Shown here piece after piece: positions 21,113 to 31,895 of a stretch of DNA of 64,000 nt (the stretch's first letter is position 1; each line of letters begins with the position of its first letter). The translations under genes were made by a program, and so were the position numbers. The notes below the pieces were generated by a model, which saw only the letters and a list, made by a program, of their open reading frames with translations, did not search any database and had not been told where the DNA came from. Source of the DNA: Gonatopus flavifemur (taxonomy: Eukaryota > Arthropoda > Insecta > Hymenoptera > Dryinidae); assembly GCA_018340375.1 (NCBI GenBank), contig JAFFJZ010000001.1, forward strand, positions 41,160,001 through 41,224,000, given 5' to 3'.

Positions 21113-21288
21113 CACAGGGAAAAATTTTGTGTAATTTTAACATACATGTATGTCCCAGGAGGTCAATGTATCAAATCAATACAAAAATGTTAAATTTACA
21201 CTGAAAATCTGTGAATTTGGAAATTTGATATGTTGTTTTCAACACAAACTTTGAATGGACCTTCTGTGACACAAAATTTTTCGCTTTG
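21113..21288. mobile_element. 176-bp TA-flanked MITE, CACAGGGAAAAATTTTGTGT end
   Basis: TA lies at 21111-21112 and 21289-21290. The left end reads CACAGGGAAAAATTTTGTGT and the complement of the right end CAAAGCGAAAAATTTTGTGT. Interior words AAATGTTAAATTTACACTGA and CAAACTTTGAATGGACCTTC recur at about 37290-37420 and at 63905-64000. Confidence 0.75.
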
Positions 21289-21290
21289 TA

Positions 21291-22162
21291 ATACAGCCAA
21301 AAAATTAAACTATTATAGCTAATTCCGATAGCTAATTGATACATATATACCATTAATTTAAAATAATATTGAAATGAAAAAATTATAAATAATATTTGGA
21401 ATAATAATAAAGCGAACATTAGCCGTGGATTTGATTGAAAACTTACTACATACACTTCTAACTTCCTTGCCACAAGTTTCATCCTGTTGTTCACTACGTG
21501 TATATACTCTCAAGACTTGATTAACGATTTCTAAGAACCTTTCCTTCATTTTTATTCAGAATTCAGCTGTGTATTTAAAATTTCTTACCGTGCAATAAAT
21601 CCTCTGGTCGCTGAATACATTAGAAGTTGTTTTCTCCGCAATATTTATATAGCATTCATGAAAGATAAGCGCTCTGAATACCAAAACGAGTGTTACGTTC
21701 GACGATTCAATTCTGGGAAGGTAACGTAACTATCGGTTCATTTCATGACGGAGTAGGAATGAAAAAAGTTTCTGATCTTGAATCTAATTACTCATCGTTT
21801 CCATTCATACTGTACTCGGAATTTGCGTGAGATTCAAAGAACTACCGTTTTTTCACGTAATTTATTCGCTATTTGATCAAATATTTTGTTTGAAATTTAT
21901 TGGACATCAATTTCTATAGATTTCTATAGAATTTCTATAGATAAAATTTGAATTATCAAATTGAGAGAGTGAAATTAATTCTCCATAACAAGGAAATGAA
22001 TTCGAAGCATTCTATAAAACTTCGCATAAATATCGACGCTTAAGTGGGGAATTGAAACCTCACCCCATATTGACGCAGTGCCGTCGCCGAACTTACCAGA
22101 CAGTTGGTTTGACAGTACTGAATCAAAATCGAAATGTTAACGACATTTTACATGAAACCCAG
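21291..22162. other. Unique DNA, nothing recognised
   Basis: The 107-codon minus frame at 21171-21494 overlaps the MITE and has no domain. A short tandem TTTCTATAGA lies at 21911-21941. Nothing else was seen. Confidence 0.4.
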
Positions 22163-22164
22163 TA

Positions 22165-23020
22165 GGGTAGTCTGAGTACGGTTGTAACAGGGGGTCGGTC
22201 GTAACATTAGCTCAGATCACCTGACGGGAGAGGAGGCGTTCTCACATGTAGAAACTTGTGTGTTAATTGTTTATGCCATATCACATACATTCCTAAACTA
22301 TATTTCATTTCTTCCCATCAGTGTGCGTGCTATGCATATTTGTGTTACTTTTCAACGACAACAGGATATTAGAAAATGGATAAATGATGGTTTTGTTTTA
22401 CGAACTTTGTTCATTATTATGAAAAATGAAATAATGTTCGAGAAACATTGACTGGGAACAATTGTAACACGTTTCCTGTGGTCAATTGTGACATCAGAAC
22501 TGACCTCACACATGCATCCTACTTTTATACTACATTTATCACTTCATTCGATTTTATTTTGTAGATGCTTCGTTCACGAAAACGCGTATCAAGAAAAGGA
22601 GAACACGACACAACCTCTTACGTGAAGATGTATAAGTATATACAAAGTGGGATATCCATACGGTCTTTACATTCATTTTATTGTAATTCAATATATAACA
22701 CAATAAATCTCAAATGTGATTTTTTGCCAATAAATTGTATTTTTCTATCGATTCTTTAATATTCTTATAAGTGTTACATCCGACCCCATCACCTGTTAAT
22801 ACCGTCCTGAGGTTGTGGTCGATTGTAACATTTGAACAGCCACCATAATTATTCTTGTTCTGAACCCCAATTACTTACATTTATGTGGAACAAATGCATC
22901 TATATGTGGTAACCAAATATATATGCTACTTGAAACACTATCTAGTTTTCATCTGACTGCAGCAATAAAATTTTTACAAAAGATTGAAGTCAAAATGTTA
23001 CAATCGTACCCAGTCTACCC
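22165..23020 (+). mobile_element. 856-bp pogo-like element, GGGTAGNCTGNGTACG ends
   Basis: TA lies at 22163-22164 and 23021-23022. The left end reads GGGTAGTCTGAGTACGGTTG and the complement of the right end GGGTAGACTGGGTACGATTG, both followed by TAACA. Further GTAACA-type words occur inside (near 22205, 22470, 22770, 22830). TA duplications and the helix-turn-helix-like frame at 22565 point to pogo/Tigger-type elements. The length is too short for an autonomous copy. Confidence 0.75.
22565..22759 (+). pseudogene. Possible pogo-type DNA-binding N-terminus remnant
   Basis: The frame opens MLRSRKRVSRKGEHDT and continues SYVKMYKYIQSGISIRS. A basic start, then a helix, then a GxSIR turn resembles the N-terminal psq/CENP-B-type helix-turn-helix of pogo/Tigger transposases. 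After IRS the expected second helix is lost, which would suit a frameshift or deletion. It sits centrally in a TA-flanked pogo-like element. The match is short and from memory, so chance is possible. Confidence 0.35.
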
Positions 23021-23022
23021 TA

Positions 23023-24492
23023 CTCAAAATACAATTCCATGGACCTGTTTTGTGTGTCACAATTGCGGCATTTTTGATTCCATCATTAATTGTAATACAA
23101 CAGTTTTTAGTTTCTGTATCGATTTAGTTATTCAATGAGAGAGATAAATATCAGATGAATAGTTTCACAACGTACAATGTTAGATGTACAACAAACAGTG
23201 TTGATACAATCCTCAGAAATTTCTTTGACCGAAAACTCAAAGGAGCCGATATCATGTATCATGTTCCTGTACGTTTGAGTGATGTTCAATATCACTCGAC
23301 GACCCAGCAGAAGGAAAATAAAACAAGAAATATAGAGAATATGGGGACATAAGACAACAGTGTCAACGACAAATGTATTGCGTTGTGAAAACCAGCGCAC
23401 GATATCCCGACGGTGTTTTTCTGCTTCTCCTTTCCTGCTTCACCTCAACATCTAGGTTTTCTGTCGATTCATTACATCGATCGGGCAATGAAGAAGTTAC
23501 ATCTTCGTCCATGTTTTTCCACGACACTCATCAAAAAGCGTTTCTCTCTCGCTGAAAAGGCGTCGGTACAAAATAAGAGCAAAAACTGAATAAAAGTGAT
23601 CTATCTCTCATGGTATCAAAAGTAATTACGACGATCATACGATGATCCACCGTACATGCAGCAGTTTTTCATCGATTCGCAATAAATATCTACAAATAAT
23701 ATCTCACAAAAGCTAGGTAATCAACGGTCCACTGAATTATGAAGGTAATATATATCTTTATAAAAAATGCATAAACCAAGACTCGATCGGTAATCGTAAA
23801 AGTTCTTAGGTAAGTCCTTATACAACGCCAATATTTTCACGGATTCCCGTCCGTGCAATATTTATAAATTTATATGGTAAATAAATAATAGATTGAGGCT
23901 TTGAAAGTCTTAAACAGAAATCGACCATCTGCCTTTCTCTTCTCCTAAGTATATATAGCTGATCTGACCCTCCGTACGCTTATCTGAACAACTTTTCACC
24001 TACAACTCTTCCGTGATTTCAGAGGGACTGAAATTACGACTCTTTGGGTTGTACGTTTGCTGCGTAAGTTTTATTACGTTATTTGTTAAAAGTATGCCTC
24101 AAACTCTTGGAGTGGTGCCTCGAGGATTCTACATCATCGATCCATTCATTTCCCCATCGAAATAAGAATGCTATCGGTATGTGATGTCCCACGTTTGTAA
24201 CAAGAAACTCGGATGCATTCAGCTTGAATATTTTTCAAAGTCAATTACATTTGAGAGTTGTGATTATTGGCTCATTGAGGATACGGAAGAATGTCGTGTA
24301 CAATTTCTTCGGTATCCACATCTATGGATTATTGGGGAGAAATGAAATGGATATTTTTATGATGTTATCTTATTGAAGGGAAAGAAATCGTGACGAAAAT
24401 TCATCATCAAACTTGTTTCATTGGCACGCAAGATGCATAAATTATGTTAAATCGATTTCTGCTGAACTAGGATAACTCAACCAATGAATAAA
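23023..24492. other. Mostly unique DNA
   Basis: Paired frames on both strands at 23128-23400 have no recognisable motif. Nothing with terminal repeats or RNA promoter boxes was found. Confidence 0.4.
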
Positions 24493-24804
24493 CACGGAAA
24501 GGAAAATTTTGCTGATGCAGGGAATCGAGGTATTACATATAGAGTAGCAAATCTTTTCGCTAACCTAGCTAAAAATTAACTATTATCCAATCAGAAAAAT
24601 CTGAATTATGCCAATGTTGACAACAGGTGCAGTACTATGCCAGTATTGGGTCTCCAACACTTCACCAACACGTACGGGATCGTTACTGGATACATAGAAA
24701 TACAATACTACGCCTGCACTGATAAACCAGTACTGAGAGCTTAATGTCGGCCAGGTGCCGATCTAGTACAGATACTGCACTGATTGTCAATAATTGTATT
24801 AGTA

Positions 24805-25014
24805 GGAGAGACAGGGGCTATTTGTAAGAGGAGTGAGCTTGTGACATGGTCTATTACTGTAACATTTCTTATCAGATTATGTGTGTGCTTTATAAAATAC
24901 TCTTCCAGCGACTAAATAATCATTTCACGAAGAGTGAATCTTATTCGTTAGAAAATATGAAACTTGTAGTCTGTGTTACAACCTACCTCTGTTACTTTTA
25001 GCCCCGGTCTCCCC
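24805..25014. mobile_element. 210-bp pogo-like MITE, GGAGAGACAGGGGCTA ends
   Basis: TA lies at 24803-24804 and 25015-25016. The left end reads GGAGAGACAGGGGCTATTTG and the complement of the right end GGGGAGACCGGGGCTAAAAG. Its ends are similar in style to the elements at 22165-23020 and 33182-33689. Confidence 0.8.
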
Positions 25015-25019
25015 TACTA

Positions 25020-25291
25020 CTCTCTAAAATCGTTAGAGTGGTATTTCACTCTTTAGCCAGCCAAAAGTGAGCCTGTCGAAATTTCGAGTGAAATTTCCAC
25101 TCTTTTAGAGTGATAATCTAAGGTTTGAGGTTATAAACTCACAGCCACTCCAATTCTAGAGTGAATTCCTCAGTCTAAAAGAGTGGGAGTCCACTCGAAA
25201 CGAATGAAAATCCCACTCGAAGCGGACTGACTCACTTCTGAGATTTAGTGGAGTGAATCGAGTAATTTTCCACTTTCTCAGATTCAGAGAG
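25020..25291 (-). mobile_element. 272-bp ACTCT-family MITE
   Basis: TA lies at 25018-25019 and 25292-25293. Ends read CTCTCTAAAATCGTTAGAGT and, complemented, CTCTCTGAATCTGAGAAAGT. It is the reverse-orientation twin of 31305-31576, with exactly the same length. The body is rich in ACTC/GAGT words: TCACTCTTTTAGAGTGA-type palindromes, CGCTTCGAGTGGGA, GTTTATAACCTCAAACC. Confidence 0.85.
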
Positions 25292-25390
25292 TAAATCGTC
25301 AGGACAGAAGGGCGTTATCATCCTGGACAAACGCCAGTCTTGGCCAGTATTGGTGAAGTACTGCGTCTGTGGTAAATTACTGGTTGGGTA

Positions 25391-25498
25391 CACGGAAAAA
25401 AATGTTTAGCTGTACCAGCTAAATTCTAGCTGTCGCAGCGAAATATCTAGCTATGATAGCTAAAATCTAGCTGACACAGCTAAACATTTTTTTCCGTG
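25391..25498. mobile_element. 108-bp MITE, CACGGAAAAAAATGTTTAGC ends
   Basis: TA lies at 25389-25390 and 25499-25500. TIRs of about 24 bp are nearly identical (CACGGAAAAAAATGTTTAGC). The interior repeats TAGCTGNNNCAGCTAAA and TAGCTATGATAGCTA, so it is a minimal relative of the AGCAAA family. It is one of the cleanest and probably youngest insertions here. Confidence 0.85.
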
Positions 25499-25690
25499 TA
25501 CAACTAACTGGATTGCTGAGAGAGCAACGCGCAGCACACTTTTCGCTGGACTAGCAAAATTTCCAGTATCATAGATAGGATAACGAACAAATTTTGTTGG
25601 AAGAGCGAACGTTTTGTTTTGCCATAGCTAAGAAATCGCTGGCATAGCTAACAAGATTGCTGTGATAGCAAATACTTTGCTGCTCCAGGA

Positions 25691-26313
25691 CAAAAATAGT
25701 ATTTCGGTGACAAACATGTTAAAATTGTAATAATTACTATTCGAAATCGGAATGAGTGCGATAAACTGTTCTAGTTACTATGGAAACGGTAAGTTAACAG
25801 CTTGCAATGAACGAACAGAAATTTCAAAATCGACAATTCTGGGTTCAATATGATGGACCAAAAGTTCATAAATTCCACGATTTTTGTGAAAAACGATATT
25901 CGAAGATTCTCCGAATGACTGACGATAAATTCAGAGTTCTGCATCCGATGGTGGAATTACACTTGTCATTCCAGAGAACTTATCAATTATTCAGAGTCGA
26001 ACATCAGTTCAATAAAACGAGGAAAAAAATTAAGATTTTCCGAACGTACGGTTTGTCTATGTTTCCATCCATTAGTCCATCTCCAGACGCAAAGTGTGAT
26101 AAACCGTCAGACTTCGCGCACCTGCGCGCACCTTGATTCCTTTCCCTCTTGGTCTTTTTCCTTGTCGATCTGACGTGTCTTTGTTTTTCGTTTTATCAGC
26201 ATTGGTGATACTCGTTGTAAGTACGCTTCGTAAGCACCGTACCGCGCGTTCACGTGTACCTACATATACCGTGTACTTCGCAAATTAGCACCTAGCACGA
26301 GCATACAAATAAG
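25691..26313. other. Unique DNA, partly GC-rich
   Basis: A 109-codon plus frame at 25807-26136 has an unremarkable composition and no known domain; I cannot support it as a gene. 26095-26135 is strikingly CG-rich (GCGCACCTGCGCGCACC). The rest precedes the candidate promoter at 26315-26356. Confidence 0.4.
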
Positions 26314-26314
26314 A

Positions 26315-26356
26315 CCAATAGCGTACTATATATAGAGCCACGTGCACACCCAGTCT
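26315..26356 (+). promoter_or_regulatory. Candidate core promoter (CCAAT, TATATATAG, CACGTG)
   Basis: CCAAT lies at 26315-26319, TATATATAG at 26327-26335, an E-box CACGTG at 26339-26344 and an initiator-like CCAGTCT at 26350-26356. The TATA-to-initiator distance is about 25 bp. It sits in the least repetitive, GC-richer part of the window. Each word is short and could be chance. No open frame downstream is recognisable, so any transcript would be non-coding or begin with an untranslated exon. Confidence 0.25.
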
Positions 26357-29300
26357 CTCTAGGTATGGTCACTCCGATCTTTCCCTATCTTTGTTTCCAT
26401 CGCATACGTATACGTACGTACATCTCACTCGCGTGTCCAAGCTAAAGGGGGACTGGACTACGGAGGGGAAATGTGACCTCCGTTTACTTTATGGTCGATC
26501 GTTAATAGCATCTCGTAGCGGTTTGACAGCAAACGGAATAATAACGGCTGCAGCTTGTAATAAGTATAATCTGTATACCAAAGGAAGAGTCTAGCACTCG
26601 AGGAAGGTTGGATTATGGCCAACGACAAGAGTTAAATGTAGTCCTGTATAAAGTGTTGGAGCTGCAAGACGAGGAGAGGATCGCTGCTGTGGTTATTCTT
26701 GAGTCGTTTCTACGAAATGGAAATGAACCTCACATCCATTCAAATTATGACGAATTCATTTCGTATACGAATCATGAATCTTATATAAAGAGAACCAATT
26801 CCACGAAAATGCTACTTGGGAAGATATAACATTCTCTGAAAGTTCCTCGCTGAGATTCAAAATGTAACAAATCATCGGAAAATTTATTGTATTTTCAAGG
26901 AACTCCATCCTAAAATGGTAACCATTCGACGAAGATGCCGGTTATGTAGAAACAATGCTCCGCTATTTCAAAGTTATCCATTCAGACTCAAAGTATACCG
27001 CTGGCAATGTGAATTCGCCGTGCTTTCGAGAACTTGCAATTTCCTTCGGAATAAAATTCATAAAATAATTCAAAGTGCTGATTTTCATTCATATCCGATG
27101 GAATGTGTACAATTTTATCATTGATATTCTCATTCGAAATCATTACGAAGAACTCATTCTTCTGTTGAAATAAATCAAACTGAACGGGAAAGATAAGTTT
27201 TTCCAAGATCAGCGATATGCAGAGAAAAATTCATGATGGCTATGGTATAACGATCTGAAATATGGTCAAAGTAGATAGCTGCAATAAGAATGTGGAACGC
27301 TGAATTGGCGATACATCATAGCCATCCGCTTCGGTATCCCCTGAACGATCCGTGAACGTTTTCGCAATAACAGTTGCATTACAACATACTTTAGATAATT
27401 ATCCCTATCAAACATTATTATGATAAGAGCACGATCCTATTTTTCTCCCAACAGCAACATAAATATGAATATTTTATTTGAATTGAATTCTAACTGTTTC
27501 TAGCTCGCTTTGAATGGATTTTTACATCCGACAACGCCGTTGTGGAAATCGGAACCCTTGGTAGGATAGAGCACTTCGTACCACAAGCCTCTTGCGTCCA
27601 GCCAGTCCATCTGTTTAATTAGAAATCCGCGCACGAGTCTCTCTGTTTGAAATCACCGTGTTCGCAATGATAGTAGATATAAGCTCCGCTCTCTGTTGGA
27701 GGAATTACGGTCGAATGAAGTTGAATTGCTGACATTTATCCTGAAAAAGGATGTTCGGATCGAGGGTCGTGCTCGAAGGAACATCGGTAAAGTAAAGTGA
27801 ATACTCGGCAAAGTTCTTTGAAAGCTCCCGAACTTACAACGATGGAATATTATAGCGAAACTTCTTCTCAAAGTAACATTCGGCAGTAGAAAAATATTTA
27901 TGTCGTTGTAAATATGCGAGTATTATTTTTTGTGCTTTTCGGATTTCAATATCATCATCGTATTTAAATGTACAATCTCCTTTGAGAAAAATATATGGTT
28001 TCACTGTAGAGATCCAAGTTTCTTTTTATTGAATATGAAAGGATCATATGTGTCAAAATTGGTTACTCCTTTCAATATTAACTATCACCCCTTCGACGTT
28101 GGATGTTTGAAAGAACAATTAATGTTTATCGAAGATAAATAACTAATTGTTTCATAGATGATATAGATTCGAAGTTGTGTTATAAGATATGAATCTGTAG
28201 ATATCGAAGCGAATCGAAAATAGCTCATTCCTGGCAACGCGCTGTTGAATATTGTAGTTGCGATGTTACCGTAGAAGTTGTTGCTTCCTTCCACCGTACA
28301 ATTCGTTATAGGGAGAATGTTCAACTGCTACCGCACAAAGAAAAAGAATGAAACGAAGAGAAAAAAAACGGCAGAGAAAGGAAAACAATCACAATAATTG
28401 TACTAGGGAAGGGTCAAAGAAACGATATCAACTCTGCAATTCGAATCCATGTCATTCGAGTTGTTCTCTTTCCATTACTTCGAACTGTTACTTCGGCAAG
28501 TACGTTGGAGCTTTATGAAACAAGCCAACGAATCAAAACATTCACTTCAAAATCAAATAATTTTGAAATATAATCTTCAATCGATAAATATAAGCCCAAA
28601 GAGTATTCATTTCAACGCGATGTGCGAAAGATAAATATTGCTGTGTACAGCTAAAACCTGTTCTACTTCCATGCGTTACCTTACAAACTCCAGATTTTTA
28701 TGAATGCCGGATTTGAAATTAAAGAGGTTGTACGTGAAATAATCTGGTGTGTAACCTATCCGCTGATAGTTGGTCACGCAAATTGAAACCACCGACTAAA
28801 CGAAGTTATTCACTTCTGAGGTTCGAGATTCGCTTGGTTATCTCAAAGGCTAATGACGCGTCCTAAAGTATTAACCTTCCTGAATTGTCGGCTCGCTCGT
28901 CTCCCTATCGTTGGCTCGCAAATTGATTCCAGTATTATTCATTGACGACAATCTAGAAAGACGTGCGTGCGTGGGCATTACGGACAGCTAGTCTTGACGG
29001 AAATCTCTCGGTGCATTTGCCCGAAGGCTCGAACCGCCTCGGCTTAATTAAATCAATATACGGATGTAATTTTTGTTCTGCTCCGTCTTATTGGTTTATT
29101 GCCTCAGTCAATTGCAACCTCGCAACGTTATCCGGTATCATCTTCTTACGTTCCACGGCACATCTGATTGACCACCACTCGTATCTGCTCTTCTCCTCCA
29201 TCCTCGTCTTTCTTTTTCCCTCGATCAGATATCTCGAGAAGAAAACACCTCTTTATTGAGATTCAGTTTTGATTCAAATCTTATTGATCTTGACGTACAC

Positions 29301-30943
29301 TCTGATCATTCGAGTGTACGTGTTTTTGCTCACGTCTATATAATCGGAAGAGCGGAATAAAATCAAACGCATTTCAATGGGCATGTTGAGATTCCGACTC
29401 GATTTAAACACGGGGGGAGGGATGCAAACAAAAGAATTCTTCTCTTTATATTATTAGATTTGAGGAAACGTTGAACCATTCAATCTTCTTCCGTTTGATA
29501 GAAAAACAAAAAGGAGAAAGAACAACGGACGTAGTATTCTACCTTGAAGGCTGTGAAACTGCAAGAAAGCATATAATGAGAGATCGATTTGATTGATGAG
29601 CATCACGATTCAATGATTTTTTACCTTCACGCGCGCTCATCTCACTGAGGTCAAGAGAAATTTTCTCTCAGCACACCGTCGGATTAATGCGCTTTTATCA
29701 CGGGCAAAATCTTTCCGGTCGAAGTGGTCCTCTCTCGTATATACGTATACATGCATGTAAACGATTCACATACACACATATCGATATTCGCTTGCACGCA
29801 TAAATCGATTTATGAGCCGCTCCGTTGGGCACGTTCATATTCCTCCGTAGTGGTACGCTTTATCACGTCTCACGAGCGTTGGCAACATCCACTTTGGCGC
29901 CCAGTTTCGATCGTGTTATATGAGCTTGCGAGGGCGTAACGAGACGAGCAATACCACCAGTGCTGTCCATACGAATAATTGTATCTTCTGATATGACAGA
30001 TCTGGAATTTTCACTTCCTAGGATCTCAATGAGGACAAGATCGTGTTCTACCGTGATTGAAAAGGTGCGAACGAATTATACTTTGTCTTGACACGCAGAA
30101 GAGAGCCGCTTTGAAAAGTGGTACAATTCATTATTCTCTGATACAAACCACTGTAATCATTCTCGAGGCCTCGCGAAGCCTGGCAAAACTTTATGATAAC
30201 TCAGAATATAATTAAAATGATTTCTACTAGGATGATACCACATAGTGTCATGATGTGAATAATTACTGCGGTTACCGATTGGTGTAGTTTTCATCTCTGA
30301 CTCTGAATTTTATACTCTATGAGTGGAAATACATATGTGAGTGAATATACTTTTTTTCTTCTCGTGACAGGACCATCGAAAAACCTACTTACTATAAAAC
30401 ATGAACGGTTTCACAAAAGAGACTTGAAACCACGTGGAAAAAAGTCCCATGCAAATTCTCCATTGTTTGTTGTCAATTCAACATAACTGCCCACATGAAT
30501 GCAATTGAAGGGAAATTGTCATTTGAACGAATGTGATAATTACATTGTTAACGAAGTAAATAGGAGTAGTGTTGCTGTGAAGTCCACTGTTAGAAATTTC
30601 TGCATGAAGCTTCAATCACATGTATTGGAAGCAATTTCCACTCACGTGATTGAAAAAATTCTTAAAATTTCACTTACATATCAATGAAAATTCAGTTAAT
30701 AAACTATAGTAATATGGGTAATATAATAATATGGCAAAAATGGAAAATTCAATCATATGTAATTGATTTCTTAATTCAATCACGAAGAATTTGAAATCTC
30801 ATCCACAAGAATACTTGAAAAATGAATGAAATTTTTAACAGTTTAGCTATGATAACAATGTAAATCCAACAGGATTGTATAGTAAATTTCACATGAAATC
30901 CACACTGTAATCGTTACCTTACTTTTCATGTCATGTTTACGTG
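26357..30943. other. Transposon-poor unique block
   Basis: Over about 4.6 kb I could not find TIRs, family words or microsatellites beyond short runs. This contrasts with both flanks. Local GC rises at 26400-26600, 27520-27620, 28850-29240 and 29690-29950. A 98-codon plus frame at 28963-29259 has no recognisable domain. The block is a candidate for regulatory or non-coding transcribed sequence, but nothing in it identifies a gene. A possible decayed repeat (ATTGAAT/TCACGTGATTG words) lies at 30600-30800. Confidence 0.4.
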
Positions 30944-31145
30944 CACCGAGGCAAATTTAGAGTTAAATCTACTATGGTATTCCGTAACCGAGGAATAGAT
31001 TGGACTTACAATGAAATTCACTATGACGAGACAATAGAAGCTTGATCAAATTTACAATGGTTTACAGTGAATTCCATTAGAGATTCAATCTATTCCTCGG
31101 TCTTAATGATCCCATAGCAGGTTCGACTACAAATCTCTCCCCGTA
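30944..31145. mobile_element. ~200-bp palindromic MITE around CCGAGGAATAGATTG
   Basis: ACCGAGGAATAGATTGGACT near 31000 pairs with AATCTATTCCTCGGT near 31085-31105. CTACTATGG near 30968 pairs with CCATAGCAG near 31112. The outer edges (CACCGAGGC on the left, TCTCCCCGTA on the right) are less similar and no target duplication is clear. Confidence 0.6.
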
Positions 31146-31304
31146 TGGGAATTTTTTTCCATGCAGCAAAGGTTACATTATTCAACACTGACGCAGGACA
31201 GTGATTTTTTTTCCACATTCAAAAAGAAGGGTTGAGATGGATATCAGACAATTGAGAATTTTCATCACTCTAATTGAAAATGTACTTTTCATTTCAAACC
31301 ATTA

Positions 31305-31576
31305 CTCTCTAAATCTGAAAGAGTGAAAAATCGCACGTTTCACTCCACTAAGTGTCAGAAGTGAGGCTGTCCGCTTCGAGTGGAATTTTCACTCGTTTCG
31401 AGTGACCTCTCACTCTTTTAGAGTGAGAAATTCACTCTAGCTGCGAAGTGGTTGTGAATTTCTAACCTCAAACCTTAGAATATCACTCTAAAAGAGTGGG
31501 AATTTCACTCGAAAATTCGACAGGCTCACTTTTGGCTGGCTAAAGAGTGAAATCTCACTCCAAAGATTTTAGAGAG
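31305..31576 (+). mobile_element. 272-bp ACTCT-family MITE
   Basis: TA lies at 31303-31304 and 31577-31578. Ends read CTCTCTAAATCTGAAAGAGT and, complemented, CTCTCTAAAATCTTTGGAGT. It matches the complement of 25020-25291 through its whole length, with substitutions but no large gaps. No coding capacity was seen; TA duplications suggest a Tc1/mariner-group helper transposase. Confidence 0.85.
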
Positions 31577-31649
31577 TAGGATTTGATTTTGACCTGCTAA
31601 AATTTGGCTGAAAAAATTGGAAGTGCTACACGCAAAAAAATATATTAGC

Positions 31650-31791
31650 GGCAGTGTGTGACAGATAGAATTATTGACCTGAATGAAGCGTGAAAAGTAC
31701 TATAATTTCTTTCAGAAATACATCGGATTATGGTACTTCTAGAAGTGAATTCAGTTAAATAACGTTATCCGTCACAGACTCGCACTGGTCC
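31650..31791. mobile_element. Small palindromic element around TGTGACAGATA
   Basis: The left GTGTGTGACAGATAGAATTA and the complement of the right (GTCTGTGACGGATAACGTTA) match, as do the inner AAAAGTACTATAAT and ATTATGGTACTTCT. Total length is about 140 bp. Ends and duplication are unclear. Confidence 0.5.
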
Positions 31792-31895
31792 TCAATACAT
31801 TATGGGACTTTTCAACACATTCGTTTCCTTCGTGTAGGTGTCTTTCTCTCCGCGCGCCTTTCAGGGCTATTTTTACTCGTTTGAAAATTTGTAAT

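Larger units (their letters stand above)
24600..25388. mobile_element. CCAGTATTGG-type repeat, host of two MITEs
   Basis: The outer parts carry CCAATGTTGACAACAGGTGC, GTACTATGCCAGTATTGGGT and TAAACCAGTACTGAGAG on the left (24608-24800). CGCCAGTCTTGGCCAGTATT and GGTGAAGTACTGCG lie on the right (25325-25385). The two TA-flanked MITEs at 24805-25014 and 25020-25291 interrupt it. Similar TTGGCC/CCAGTA words recur at 34140-34565 and 37005-37075. Confidence 0.5.
24493..25690. mobile_element. AGCAAA-family element broken by nested insertions
   Basis: The left part (24493-24590) reads CACGGAAAGGAAAATTTTGC then GAATCGAGGTATTACATATA, as in the family. The right part (about 25503-25690) resumes with ACTGGATTGCTGAGAGAGCAA and ends TTTGCTGCTCCAGG. 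About 910 bp of other elements lie between: a CCAGTATTGG-type repeat holding a 210-bp pogo-like MITE and a 272-bp ACTCT-family MITE, then a 108-bp MITE. The canonical right terminus is not visible. Confidence 0.6.

Noticed and set aside
25807..26136. 109-codon plus frame
   Set aside because: Composition is plausible, but there is no motif, no clear start context and no splice signals; not enough to call a gene.
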